A DNA stretch of 64,000 nt from Desulfovibrio sp. G11 (lineage in GTDB: Bacteria; Desulfobacterota; Desulfovibrionia; Desulfovibrionales; Desulfovibrionaceae), in the NCBI RefSeq assembly GCF_900243745.1, contig NZ_LT984798.1, positions 2,998,001 to 3,062,000 on the forward strand. Direction: 5' to 3'. This document shows, in pieces, positions 8,953 through 15,692 of this stretch. The position numbers and the translations under genes were made by a program. Every line of letters starts with the position of its first letter. Positions within the stretch are counted from its first letter, which is position 1. The notes beneath the pieces are model-generated. The model ran no database searches. It had not been told where the DNA came from and saw only the letters and a list, made by a program, of their open reading frames with translations.

Positions 8953-9104
8953 TCCCGCTCCATCTGTATTTTCTTTGCCGCCTCGGCATATGCCGCGTGT
9001 TGTTCAGGGCCGTCCAGACCGCCAACAAGGGCGAAAAGCAAAAGCGCGGCCAGAGCCAAAGCCCAGCCGCGCCAGTTGCTCACAGGGTTAAGGTCTCGCC
9101 ACAT
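8949..9104 (-). CDS. Tiny membrane protein (51 aa)
   Basis: ATG at 9104 opens a 51-codon frame, MWRDLNPVSNWRGWALALA then ALLLFALVGGLDGPEQ, ending TGA at 8949 where it overlaps the exonuclease start in ATGA. One clear transmembrane helix (about residues 13-29) is followed by a charged tail. It fills the gap in a tightly packed operon with overlapping junctions, which supports it being real. No function can be assigned. Confidence 0.6.
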   Translation of the reverse strand: MWRDLNPVSNWRGWALALAALLLFALVGGLDGPEQHAAYAEAAKKIQMERE

Positions 9105-9105
9105 G

Positions 9106-9213
9106 TCAGCCCCCTAGCAGTCTATTGCAGATCGCCAGCGCCAGAGGGACAAGCCCGGCTGCGGACACCGCGCGCAGCCAATCACCGAGATACGCGAGTC
9201 GAACACTAAGCAT
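9106..9213 (-). CDS. Tiny hydrophobic protein (35 aa)
   Basis: ATG 9213 overlaps the TAG of the upstream gene by 8 bp and has GGGGAG 6 nt upstream. The 35-residue product (MLSVRLAYLGDWLRAVSAAG, then LVPLALAIC) has one hydrophobic segment. It ends 1 bp before the next tiny ORF, so it fits the operon as a separate coupled gene. Function unknown. Confidence 0.5.
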   Translation of the reverse strand: MLSVRLAYLGDWLRAVSAAGLVPLALAICNRLLGG

Positions 9214-9571
9214 ATCCACTCCCCAAGGTTTCCGGAAAATCCAGCCCGGGCTGGACACCGAATGTTCCACAGCACGCCGGGCTTGCCAGTTCATCAAGAT
9301 AATCTGAACACGGCTCGAATTCATCCGCGTGATTATCGCAGCGGCCCGTTGCCGCCGTGAGAGTCACAGACACGCCCGCGTCGGCTTCAACCGCGCCGCG
9401 AGTGCAGGGGCACACGGAAAGCTCACCGCGCCGGATGCCGTTGCGGTCATACACGGGAACCACCATGGCTTCAGGGCGATCCCAGAATCGGCAATTGCCG
9501 CAGATTCTTTCCGAAGAGAGAATTTCAAGGTCATCGTCCTCGTCCTCATGCGTGTAAAGTTCTTCGCTCAT
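9206..9571 (-). CDS. Cys-rich hypothetical phage protein
   Basis: A 121-residue acidic protein starting MSEELYTHEDEDDD. It has paired cysteines (ICGNCRFWDRP, VCPCTRG, RCDNH, PCSDY, PACCG) suggesting zinc binding. The CGNCRFW motif is common in small phage proteins of unknown role. Upstream of the tiny membrane proteins in the early operon. Confidence 0.6.
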   Translation of the reverse strand: MSEELYTHEDEDDDLEILSSERICGNCRFWDRPEAMVVPVYDRNGIRRGELSVCPCTRGAVEADAGVSVTLTAATGRCDNHADEFEPCSDYLDELASPACCGTFGVQPGLDFPETLGSGYA

Positions 9572-9775
9572 AGCGGCCCCCGTAAAAGTTGAGGCCAGGG
9601 GTAAATCCCCGGCCTGTATGTAAACCGACTGATGTCGGGAGATGTAAAAGCCGGGCGCCCAATGCGCCCGGCCCTGCGCAGCCACGGGGAACAGGTAAGG
9701 CGTGGTGCGCTTGCCAATTTGAACTTCTTCAATTCCGCCGACAACCAAAGTTGCCAGCGGTCAAAAGAAATTCGT

Positions 9776-10042
9776 TTAGCCGTCGCCGAAGCCGAAGCCG
9801 GAGCCGGAGCCGTAGCCGGGGCCGGAGCCGTAGCCGGAGCCGTTGCCGTCGCCGGAGCCGTTGCCGGAGCCGGAGCCGTCGCCGAAGCCGAAGCCGAAGC
9901 CGGAGCCGTTGCCGAAGCCGGAGCCGTAGCCGGAGCCGTTGCCGTCGCCGGAGCCGTTGCCGGAGCCGGAGCCGGAGCCGTTGCCGTCGCCGGAGCCGTT
10001 GCCGTTGCCGTCGCCGGAGCCGTTGCCGAAGCCGAAGCCGTT
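9776..10042 (-). repeat. Gly-rich hexanucleotide repeat tract (X-Gly tail, out of frame)
   Basis: About 44 tandem copies of a 6-bp unit, NNCGGC on the minus strand, fill this stretch. Translated in the frame that opens just after the upstream gene they give 88 residues of alternating X-Gly, where X is Ser, Asn, Asp, Phe, Tyr and once Pro, ending at TAA 9776. The preceding gene stops at 10041-10043, one base out of register, so the tail is reached only by a +1 shift or a repaired frame. The other strand gives Ala-rich and Arg-rich shadow frames with no start context. Confidence 0.8.
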
Positions 10043-10430
10043 ATTCAGCCTGGACAATGTCAGCCTCCATAATCGAGGTTTCTGATTCGCCATCGATCGG
10101 CATGATTTCAATGGCCTCAAGCCACACGCTGTCAACAGCGGCTACAATTTTGCTTTTGCTGCGGTCAATGCCGTACCGCACCACACCTGACAGACTGATG
10201 CTCTCTTTGCACCACCAGCGCCACATGCGGCGGGCGTTGACCAAAACGACTTCGTTGCCGGACTTCTGCACCAGCGTACCGCACCACACGCCAGCAGAAT
10301 AGGTGCGGACAATGACGGTGCTTCCGATGCAGAATCCATTGATGCCTTCGGCCTGTTGGTGTCCATTGGCCCCGCCGAACATGGCGGCAATCTCTTTGGC
10401 CTGCCCAATCGTCAAGTTGTTGATATCCAT
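10041..10430 (-). CDS. DUF6948-like phage protein, first gene of the early operon
   Basis: A 129-residue protein starting MDINNLTIGQAKEIAAMFGG, with AAGGAAGAG just upstream of ATG 10430; an ATG at 10523 in the same frame also has an SD-like GAGAGGA, so a 31-residue extension is possible. The central segment (STVIVRTYSAGVWCGTLVQK and MWRWWCKESISLSGVVRYGI) matches the DUF6948 pattern seen in many temperate phages. The frame stops at TAA 10041 just as the X-Gly repeat begins in the +1 frame. From memory, homologues can carry such Gly-rich tails in frame. Function unknown. Confidence 0.7.
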   Translation of the reverse strand: MDINNLTIGQAKEIAAMFGGANGHQQAEGINGFCIGSTVIVRTYSAGVWCGTLVQKSGNEVVLVNARRMWRWWCKESISLSGVVRYGIDRSKSKIVAAVDSVWLEAIEIMPIDGESETSIMEADIVQAE

Positions 10431-10794
10431 TGCTCTTCCTTGGTTTGTTGTGGTTGTAAATTCTGCTCCAATCCCTGCCCCCGTCACCGAAGGCAGGTCA
10501 GAAACAAAATTTGCTGTAACCATTTAAAATGTTCCTCTCGCCCTTCACAGGCTCCGGCGCGTCACGCCGTGGTTTTTCGAGCACCCCTTCTTATGGCCGG
10601 GCTTGCCGTGTCTGTTGTCCTGAACCAACCGCCTTGTGCTGTTCGGTCTAGGTCTGCTTACTGGCTCGGCTTCGCGTAAGGTCTGCCTTGTTTTCTGCGC
10701 CTCGCTACTCAGCAGCGGCTTGCTCCCGGTTCCTGGCTCCGTGGCTACTTCCACCCGTGGGCTTTGTTCGCCGCCATTCCCCGTTCGCAGATAT

Positions 10795-10822
10795 AGATTA
10801 CCAAAAGGTAATTTATAGTCAA
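10795..10822 (-). promoter_or_regulatory. Leftward early promoter with repressor operator in its spacer
   Basis: On the minus strand TTGACT (10822-10817) and TAATCT (10800-10795) are separated by 16 bp. The perfect palindrome ttaccaaaaggtaa (10798-10811) lies across the spacer and the -10 box, so a bound repressor would occlude RNA polymerase. The same 14-bp word occurs before the Cro-like gene. Confidence 0.65.
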
Positions 10823-10830
10823 TAATAAAA

Positions 10831-10844
10831 TTGCCAAAAAGTAA
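10831..10844. promoter_or_regulatory. Second operator-like site upstream of the early promoter
   Basis: ttgccaaaaagtaa differs from the palindromic operator at 10798-10811 by two bases and lies 33 bp away, about three helical turns, as expected for cooperative repressor dimers. Confidence 0.5.
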
Positions 10845-10865
10845 TTTTATGCCTATAAAAAAACA

Positions 10866-10881
10866 CCCGCAGTTCAGCGGG
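10866..10881 (-). terminator. Rho-independent terminator (minus strand)
   Basis: Stem cccgc/gcggg with a 6-nt loop; reading on the minus strand the right side is followed by gtgttttttta. With the neighbouring hairpin it ends transcription from the membrane-protein genes before the early promoter. Confidence 0.7.
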
Positions 10882-10890
10882 CGCAAAAAA

Positions 10891-10906
10891 GCCCCCAGAA
10901 GGGGGC
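10891..10906 (-). terminator. Rho-independent terminator (minus strand), tandem copy
   Basis: gccccc/gggggc stem with a 4-nt loop, followed on the minus strand by six T. It precedes the hairpin at 10866-10881, making a tandem terminator. Confidence 0.65.
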
Positions 10907-10921
10907 GGGGGGGGGGAAAGC

Positions 10922-11179
10922 ATGCGTGAATGGTATCAGGAGCCAGAAATAATACTATTTTTTATCGGAGTGATAATTTTTATATTACTATCTACATATA
11001 TAGATTGTATCGCGAATAAATCAAAAAAACTGATGTTTGAATGCCCGTCGTTGCTATTTGATAAAATACATAGCAAGCCTACAGCGAAGGAAATGAGCAG
11101 TATATCGCCCTCAGAAAACATCCAACTGAGGCGCACCAAAAAGCGCAAGCAGCCACACTCAAGAAATTTCCCAATTTAG
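10922..11179 (+). CDS. Doubtful small membrane protein ORF
   Basis: An 85-codon frame with one strong transmembrane segment (IILFFIGVIIFILLSTYI) and a lysine-rich tail. Its last 100 bp overlap the convergent membrane-protein gene, and there is no clear SD beyond a G-run upstream. It could be a real AT-rich cargo gene or chance; kept at low confidence. Confidence 0.22.
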   Translation: MREWYQEPEIILFFIGVIIFILLSTYIDCIANKSKKLMFECPSLLFDKIHSKPTAKEMSSISPSENIQLRRTKKRKQPHSRNFPI

Positions 11180-11591
11180 CTGTGTCCAATGTGGGTCTTT
11201 GTTCTTTTGCGACGTCATGGCGCATCACCTGCTGAAGGCTGTCAAAATAGAACTTTATTTCTTTATTGACATTTTTGTCGAACACTGAGGAATAGGCGCG
11301 TTGGGCAAGGTATGAAATTCCTCCGCACACTACAGCAAATATAGCACCCCATGCACACCCCATAAGGGAGTCAATTCCAGTGCTGCCAAGTTTTTCTAAA
11401 TGTGAAAATATTGCTATTCCCGCCATGCCATTTAACAAAAAAGCACCGTTTATAGCAATCTTTGAATAGTCAATAATAGCTGAAAAATGAGCAATTCTAG
11501 TGCTGTGCGCCGCCTTTGACATTGTCATTATATTTTCTTGATGAAGGTCAATCCAAGCCTTTTTGTAGTCAAAGGGCTGATCACCAGACAT
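11079..11591 (-). CDS. Prophage membrane protein (paralogue A), candidate superinfection-exclusion factor
   Basis: A 170-residue protein, ATG 11591 with GAGG upstream (a GTG two codons earlier also exists). There are three or four hydrophobic segments: IAINGAFLLNGMAGIAIF, CAWGAIFAVVCGGISYLA, FLSVAACAFWCASVGCFL. The first part (IDYSKIAINGAFLLNG) aligns with the neighbouring gene (IDFSKMALRGTMLLNG), and the overall layout is the same, so the two are paralogues. Location between early operon and repressor, outside the lytic operons, suggests expression in the lysogen and a role such as superinfection exclusion; this is inference from position only. Confidence 0.7.
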   Translation of the reverse strand: MSGDQPFDYKKAWIDLHQENIMTMSKAAHSTRIAHFSAIIDYSKIAINGAFLLNGMAGIAIFSHLEKLGSTGIDSLMGCAWGAIFAVVCGGISYLAQRAYSSVFDKNVNKEIKFYFDSLQQVMRHDVAKEQRPTLDTAKLGNFLSVAACAFWCASVGCFLRAIYCSFPSL

Positions 11592-11723
11592 ATGCACCTC
11601 ATTGCCTGCTTTATGAAGATTAATACCCCACCATCACCCGCACAACGCGGCCTACGATAGGAACAAATATGCTCGGAATGATCCCACCAGGTTTATTTGG
11701 CGAAAAGGAAGAATCAACCTTTT

Positions 11724-12233
11724 CTAAGGTTTGGCCGCCCCTTCTAGGTATACTTTTAGCTCTGGCATTTTGTTCATTTCTTTGGTGGATGTATATGCCG
11801 TTGATAAGCCATACCCAAACGCAACAAGAGATGCAGCAACAAGGGCAATCGAAAGATACCGGGAAATCTTCTCAAGGGGGCGGCAGCGTGTCGCCTGACG
11901 TTCCGCTTTCTTTAATGCCGCTACCTCGGCTTCCGTTTTAGCATTCATATGAAAAGCCTGGGCATACAATCCTGTAATGGCCCACTGGGTAAAGTATGCG
12001 AATCCAGATGCGCAAACAGAAAGGAGCGCCCCTACGCCAAAGATGATGGCACACTCGTACAGACCGCTCGACTTCGAATAGACGATGGGAATAACCGCAG
12101 CGCCATTCAACAGCATTGTTCCACGCAATGCCATTTTTGAGAAATCAATCATGGCATTGTTGCTATCCCTATATTGGTCAAGAATAGCCTGATTGCGTTG
12201 CTTTAATAATTCGTCGTCTAAATTGCCCACCAT
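11724..12233 (-). CDS. Prophage membrane protein (paralogue B)
   Basis: A 169-residue protein; ATG 12233 follows GAGGGGGA. Hydrophobic segments are near residues 37-52, 60-85 and 130-150, with a charged cytoplasmic-type stretch (KTEAEVAALKKAERQATR) between. It shares the DxSKxAxxGxxLLNG motif with the downstream paralogue. Codon usage is more AT-rich than the virion genes. Function unknown; likely expressed with the repressor gene just upstream. Confidence 0.7.
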   Translation of the reverse strand: MVGNLDDELLKQRNQAILDQYRDSNNAMIDFSKMALRGTMLLNGAAVIPIVYSKSSGLYECAIIFGVGALLSVCASGFAYFTQWAITGLYAQAFHMNAKTEAEVAALKKAERQATRCRPLEKISRYLSIALVAASLVAFGYGLSTAYTSTKEMNKMPELKVYLEGAAKP

Positions 12234-12299
12234 TCCCCCTCACTGCTTAATTTTTGTAGGTGGAACCTTCAACACAACTGCCACGCCCAGATGACGCGG

Positions 12300-13028
12300 C
12301 TACTTATTCCGCACGTCTGACCATGCCCAGATCACGCGGCCTACAACGGCCTTGGCAATATCACTGTCGTAATCCTCGCCCAGCTTAAAAGTCATGGGCG
12401 GATTCTTGGCGGCATTGTCGCTGTAGAATTGGAGAGTCCAATCAGTGCCGTCTTTGTTTAGCGCCACGCGTTTAATCATGCCTGCCCCGTCAGGGTCGCG
12501 CACAAGCATGATGCGGCCTGGGCGTTCTACGTCCTGATCATCCCGGTCCACAAGCACAATGTCGCCGGGATTGAGCAGAGGTTGCATTGACGTGGAGTGT
12601 CGCCCAATTTCAACGGCTATGAGGTTGCGGCGGTGCATGATGGCAGGGACGTTCTTGTAGACAAGAAACCAGCTCTCCACTTCTTCCTGGGCAAAATACC
12701 CAGGCCCGGCCCCGACCTCGCCCACCAGAGGGGCAGCTATATAATCCTCAGCATGGGGTGAACGAACATGCTCGCCGGCTGGCATCACCTTGGCGTTGAC
12801 GAAGCAGACGTCACGGGCTGGCTCACTGGTTGGAAGCATAAGATTAGCGCCCATGGCTTCAAGGATAGGGGCAACCTCGCCCACGCGCGGAGTGCGCCCT
12901 TTTCGCCAGCGGCTTATGTTCGCCGTGGAAACCCCGGTTGCTTGTGACAAAGCTACCGCAGTGCCATATTTTTCTATGGCTGCCTCAAGAATCTCTAGTA
13001 CTGCTTCTTCGAATTTTCCCATTTTCAT
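12300..13028 (-). CDS. CI/LexA-like phage repressor (HTH + S24 peptidase)
   Basis: A 242-residue protein. Residues 20-60 are an HTH_3 domain (AVALSQATGVSTANISRWRK). The C-terminal half is an S24 autoprotease: the catalytic Ser in GRHSTSMQPLLNPGDIVLVD, the catalytic Lys in GMIKRVAL, and an Ala-Gly candidate cleavage site in GEVGAGPGY. Such repressors hold the lysogen and are inactivated by RecA-stimulated self-cleavage. The start is MKMGKF (13028, or 13022). It is divergent from the Cro-like gene, with operator-like sites in between and over the leftward promoter. Confidence 0.92.
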   Translation of the reverse strand: MKMGKFEEAVLEILEAAIEKYGTAVALSQATGVSTANISRWRKGRTPRVGEVAPILEAMGANLMLPTSEPARDVCFVNAKVMPAGEHVRSPHAEDYIAAPLVGEVGAGPGYFAQEEVESWFLVYKNVPAIMHRRNLIAVEIGRHSTSMQPLLNPGDIVLVDRDDQDVERPGRIMLVRDPDGAGMIKRVALNKDGTDWTLQFYSDNAAKNPPMTFKLGEDYDSDIAKAVVGRVIWAWSDVRNK

Positions 13029-13034
13029 TCTTTA

Positions 13035-13048
13035 TTACCGAAACGAAA
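13035..13048. promoter_or_regulatory. Weak operator half-site before the repressor gene
   Basis: ttaccgaaacgaaa keeps one intact half-site (ttacc) of the palindrome 8 bp upstream of the repressor ATG. Another half-site, ggtaa, lies at 13068-13072. They could mediate autoregulation of the repressor. Confidence 0.35.
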
Positions 13049-13078
13049 TATACACAAATCTTTTTATGGTAATTTCGC

Positions 13079-13107
13079 TTGATCGTTAAATTACCTTTTG
13101 GTAACAT
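13079..13107 (+). promoter_or_regulatory. Rightward promoter with operator, before the Cro-like gene
   Basis: TTGATC (13079-13084) and TAACAT (13102-13107) are spaced 17 bp. The palindrome ttaccttttggtaa (13091-13104) covers the spacer and part of the -10. The predicted transcription start falls at about 13113-13115, right at the ATG of the Cro-like gene (13114), so the message may be leaderless. Confidence 0.6.
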
Positions 13108-13113
13108 TGCGAC

Positions 13114-13371
13114 ATGAAAAAAACCCCTATTGCAACCGAAGTCGTGGAATTTCTGAAAAGCCACTCCGTAACCGGCGCTCAGTTGGCTGAGGCTGCTGGC
13201 GTTAATCCTGTGATAATCAGCAGGCTGCGCACGGGAAAACGGGCTGACGTACTTTCGGCAAATGCTGATGCCATCAGGGCCGCTATCAATGAGCTTCGAG
13301 ATTCTGCGATTCCCCCAGCAGCCCCTGCCACAGCACCCTCAAGCGAAGAGGTGGGCGGCGATGCTGCGTGA
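13114..13371 (+). CDS. Cro-like HTH regulator
   Basis: An 85-residue protein with an HTH at residues 12-45 (VTGAQLAEAAGVNPVIISRL) and a Pro/Ala-rich tail. It is divergent from the CI-like repressor and is the first gene of the rightward operon, the position of Cro. There is no SD before ATG 13114 (ggtaacattgcgac), in keeping with a leaderless transcript from the promoter that ends there. Confidence 0.75.
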   Translation: MKKTPIATEVVEFLKSHSVTGAQLAEAAGVNPVIISRLRTGKRADVLSANADAIRAAINELRDSAIPPAAPATAPSSEEVGGDAA

Positions 13372-13480
13372 CCTCATGACCGCGATGGGCGACCAGCTCT
13401 ACTGGGGCTGTTTCGTCATTGTCTGCGCCGCGCTGTTCATCGGCGGGCTGCTGTTCGCTGCGTGGGAAGGGAGATGGTAG
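13361..13480 (+). CDS. Tiny membrane protein (39 aa)
   Basis: ATG 13361, with GAGGTGG 5 nt upstream, overlaps the Cro-like gene by 11 bp. The product MLRDLMTAMGDQLYWG then CFVIVCAALFIGGLLFAAW has one transmembrane helix and a short basic end. Position and SD support it. Function unknown. Confidence 0.5.
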   Translation: MLRDLMTAMGDQLYWGCFVIVCAALFIGGLLFAAWEGRW

Positions 13481-13483
13481 GTC

Positions 13484-13600
13484 ATGAGCGACGCGATTCA
13501 AATAACGTGTGCCGTTTGCCTTCTCGCTCCCGTTGTCTGTGCCTCCTTGGCTTGCTGTGTTGCCTTCATCAAGCTGGCAATCAGCATTTTCAAGGGTTAA
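13484..13600 (+). CDS. Tiny membrane protein (38 aa)
   Basis: ATG 13484, 3 bp after the previous stop; the SD may be the GGGAGATGG in the preceding gene. The product MSDAIQITCAVCLLAPVVCA then SLACCVAFIKLAIS is almost entirely one Cys-rich hydrophobic helix. Together with the preceding gene it forms a pair of single-span proteins in the early rightward operon. Confidence 0.45.
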   Translation: MSDAIQITCAVCLLAPVVCASLACCVAFIKLAISIFKG

Positions 13601-13780
13601 CAACGCCCGCCCAACGGCACGCGCCACCGCCTCCGCCTCGCTGGTTCCAGCAGGGTACGAGCGGAACACAGGGCGAGGCAGAGACGGCGACAGGACGGTA
13701 ACGCGGTAAACGCCGGACGGAAGGCGCTTGAGGTAAACGCGGACGGTTTGGGTGTGAGGAACGGAATCACAATCGGGCAT
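13570..13780 (-). other. Possible antisense ORF (unsupported start)
   Basis: A minus-strand frame starting at 13780 reads MPDCDSVPHTQTVRVYLKRL then PSGVYRVTVLSPSLPRP, which looks protein-like over about 75 codons and fills the 220-bp gap before the CII-like gene. There is no SD, and its 3' part is antisense to the tiny membrane-protein genes, so I do not call it a gene with confidence. Confidence 0.25.
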
Positions 13781-13822
13781 GGGTAGAAGATACACAGGCC
13801 CACGGATGGAAGGAATTACAAT

Positions 13823-14284
13823 ATGAGAGAGCAGTTACAGAGGATTACGTCCCTTCTGGCCCAAGCGTGCGCCACCTATCCGGGCGGCAAGCGCGGAGTT
13901 TTTAAGGCCATTGAGCACGAAGAGGGCAGGGGGTTGTCCGAATCCAGCCTTTACACAGCGCTGAATGCAAACCCCACCGCACCAGACACGCTGAAAGTGT
14001 CGCAACTGGTGAACGTCATGCGCGTGACTGCAGATGTTGCACCGCTGCGCTATCTTGCGGCCATGTTTGGTTATGCCATCGTGTCATACGAGGCCGAGGC
14101 CCCGGATGCCCCTACCGCTGAGGGTGAAATGCTCCAGGACTTCCCGGCGGTGGTGCGGTTTCATGAGGTCGGCCAGCGGTATCTGGATGGCAAGGCGTGC
14201 GCTGCTGAGTTGCTGCAGGCGCAGGAAATGGCATTGGCTGAATTACGGCAGACGACAGCAAAGGTTATCGAGGAGGGTAAATAG
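13823..14284 (+). CDS. Phage regulatory CII-like (CP76-type) protein
   Basis: A 153-residue protein with an N-terminal helical DNA-binding pattern (GVFKAIEHEEGRGLSESSLY then TALNANPTAPDTLKVSQLVN), resembling the CP76/CII regulators of temperate phages: a short HTH followed by a helical tail. SD AAGGAA before ATG 13823. In the operon it follows cro and precedes replication genes, where cII-type activators lie. Confidence 0.6.
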   Translation: MREQLQRITSLLAQACATYPGGKRGVFKAIEHEEGRGLSESSLYTALNANPTAPDTLKVSQLVNVMRVTADVAPLRYLAAMFGYAIVSYEAEAPDAPTAEGEMLQDFPAVVRFHEVGQRYLDGKACAAELLQAQEMALAELRQTTAKVIEEGK

Positions 14285-14286
14285 TC

Positions 14287-14550
14287 ATGGATTCATCGCT
14301 CAACCCTCGTAACGCGGTTCGGGCCATCACCCTGCGCCGCCCATATGCAATCGTGTATTGCGCGCTGGATCGTGGCGAATGGATTGTGCAGCCCCGGGAA
14401 GGCACCGGCCTGTTTCGGCTCTCAAAAGCAGAATTCCAGATGCGTTACTGCCTCGAATCGGACTGCCCGCCAAAAATCAAGGCTCTGTTTGAGGGCATAC
14501 CAACATTCATGCAGTGGCGGACGCGCAATGCGGCAGTGAGGGGCAAATGA
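14287..14550 (+). CDS. Hypothetical phage protein
   Basis: An 87-residue protein 2 bp after the CII-like gene. A small mixed alpha/beta protein (YAIVYCALDRGEWIVQPREG); not recognised. Its stop overlaps the start of the replication gene (ATGA). Confidence 0.6.
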   Translation: MDSSLNPRNAVRAITLRRPYAIVYCALDRGEWIVQPREGTGLFRLSKAEFQMRYCLESDCPPKIKALFEGIPTFMQWRTRNAAVRGK

Positions 14551-15692
14551 ACACAGACATTCGCCTCTCAGTTGGGTTCTGGCAGCACCCAAAGACTCGT
14601 AAGACTGCAAAGCGGCTTGGCCTTGAGGGTGTGCGCTCATTGCAAATTTTGTGGGCGTGGGCAGCACAGAACCGACCTGACGGCAATCTCACCGGCATGG
14701 ATTGGGAGGACATAGAAATGGCCGCTGACTGGCAAGGAGACGAGCGGGCATTTTTTGAGTTTTGCCTTGGCGTCTGGATTGACCAAGCTGTCGAAAGCTA
14801 TGCCCTGCATGATTGGAAAGATCACAATTCATGGGCCAGCGAGGCTGATGAACGCTCTGACAAGGCGCGGTTTTCTCGCTTGGCGACTGTCAATCGTGAA
14901 GTATACGAGCGCCTTAAAAGCGATGGCATCAACGCCGTCAGCAAAGAAGAATATGACCGCCTGACCAGCGCTCAGCGTCCGTTTGACGACCGTTTGACGA
15001 CCGTCGCACGTTCGTCAAACGTCACGCCGTCTCCTGCTCCTTCTCCTGCTCCTACGCATAAAGACAAAGAGGGGGGGGATAACGCGCACGCGCACGTAGC
15101 ACCTTTCGTGCCAGAAATTCACCCTGAAACTGTTCAGGGTGACATTGAAAATTTGAATCTGGCAGGTTCAGGAGGCGCTGACGCGCGTCAGTCTTTCTCG
15201 GAGCCTCCCGCAGAGGTATCACAGAGCACAAGGCCGAAGCGCACAGACTGTCCCAGCAAGGGACACCCGCAGTGGCGGGCGTTTTTGTCCTGCTGGCAGG
15301 TCTACCCTGTGCAGCAGGGGCAAGAGGCTGCATGGCGTGAGTGGATGCGGCTGCATGGCAATGGGGCGTTGCCAGAAGCGTACGCGATCAGGGACGCAAT
15401 CCTGACCTTGGCGCAGGAGGACAGCCGCTGGCAGCGCGGCAAAGTGCCGAACATGGCCAAGTGGCTCAACGGCAAGGGCTGGAATGACAGGCCTTTTGTC
15501 GAGCCGGCGCAGCAAGCCAGAGACGGCCCGCCGGTGGCAAGAACTCAAGGGCAAAAAAACAGGCAAAATTTAGAAGGGATTGCGGCCTTTGTTCGGGCCG
15601 CAGACAAGGAGCTTGAATATGGCGACACGGCAACGCATCTCGGCAGAATTGGGGCGCATGGCCATAGCATATCGGCAACCGATGGACGGTAA
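14547..15692 (+). CDS. Phage replication initiation protein (replisome organizer-like)
   Basis: A 381-residue protein, ATG 14547 overlapping the preceding TGA. The N-terminal 110 residues form the wHTH seen in phage replication initiators (IRLSVGFWQHPKTRKTAKRL). A polar, low-complexity linker follows (residues 155-235). The C-terminal part (WRAFLSCWQVYPVQQGQEAA and VPNMAKWLNGKGWNDRP) matches the YPxK...WLNxxxW domain of lambda O/DnaD-type phage proteins that recruit the helicase. Acts with the following small gene, a probable helicase loader. Confidence 0.75.
   Translation: MNTDIRLSVGFWQHPKTRKTAKRLGLEGVRSLQILWAWAAQNRPDGNLTGMDWEDIEMAADWQGDERAFFEFCLGVWIDQAVESYALHDWKDHNSWASEADERSDKARFSRLATVNREVYERLKSDGINAVSKEEYDRLTSAQRPFDDRLTTVARSSNVTPSPAPSPAPTHKDKEGGDNAHAHVAPFVPEIHPETVQGDIENLNLAGSGGADARQSFSEPPAEVSQSTRPKRTDCPSKGHPQWRAFLSCWQVYPVQQGQEAAWREWMRLHGNGALPEAYAIRDAILTLAQEDSRWQRGKVPNMAKWLNGKGWNDRPFVEPAQQARDGPPVARTQGQKNRQNLEGIAAFVRAADKELEYGDTATHLGRIGAHGHSISATDGR

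Noticed and set aside
9776..10042. Diversity-generating retroelement variable region
   Set aside because: NNC codons resemble the A-mutagenesis pattern, and the virion module is BPP-1-like, but there is no reverse transcriptase, no template repeat and the target is a tandem hexamer, not a lectin fold.
9589..10302. Arg/Ser-rich and Ala-rich plus-strand frames over the hexamer repeat
   Set aside because: They are the other frames of the NNCGGC repeat; no SD and outside any plus-strand operon.
10545..10886. 113-codon minus-strand frame in the early leader
   Set aside because: Its only ATG lies upstream of the predicted promoter and operators; internal GTG/TTG starts have no SD. Most likely untranslated leader.
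11669..11941. 90-codon plus-strand frame with a hydrophobic stretch
   Set aside because: Antisense to membrane paralogue B; hydrophobicity arises from the antisense reading.
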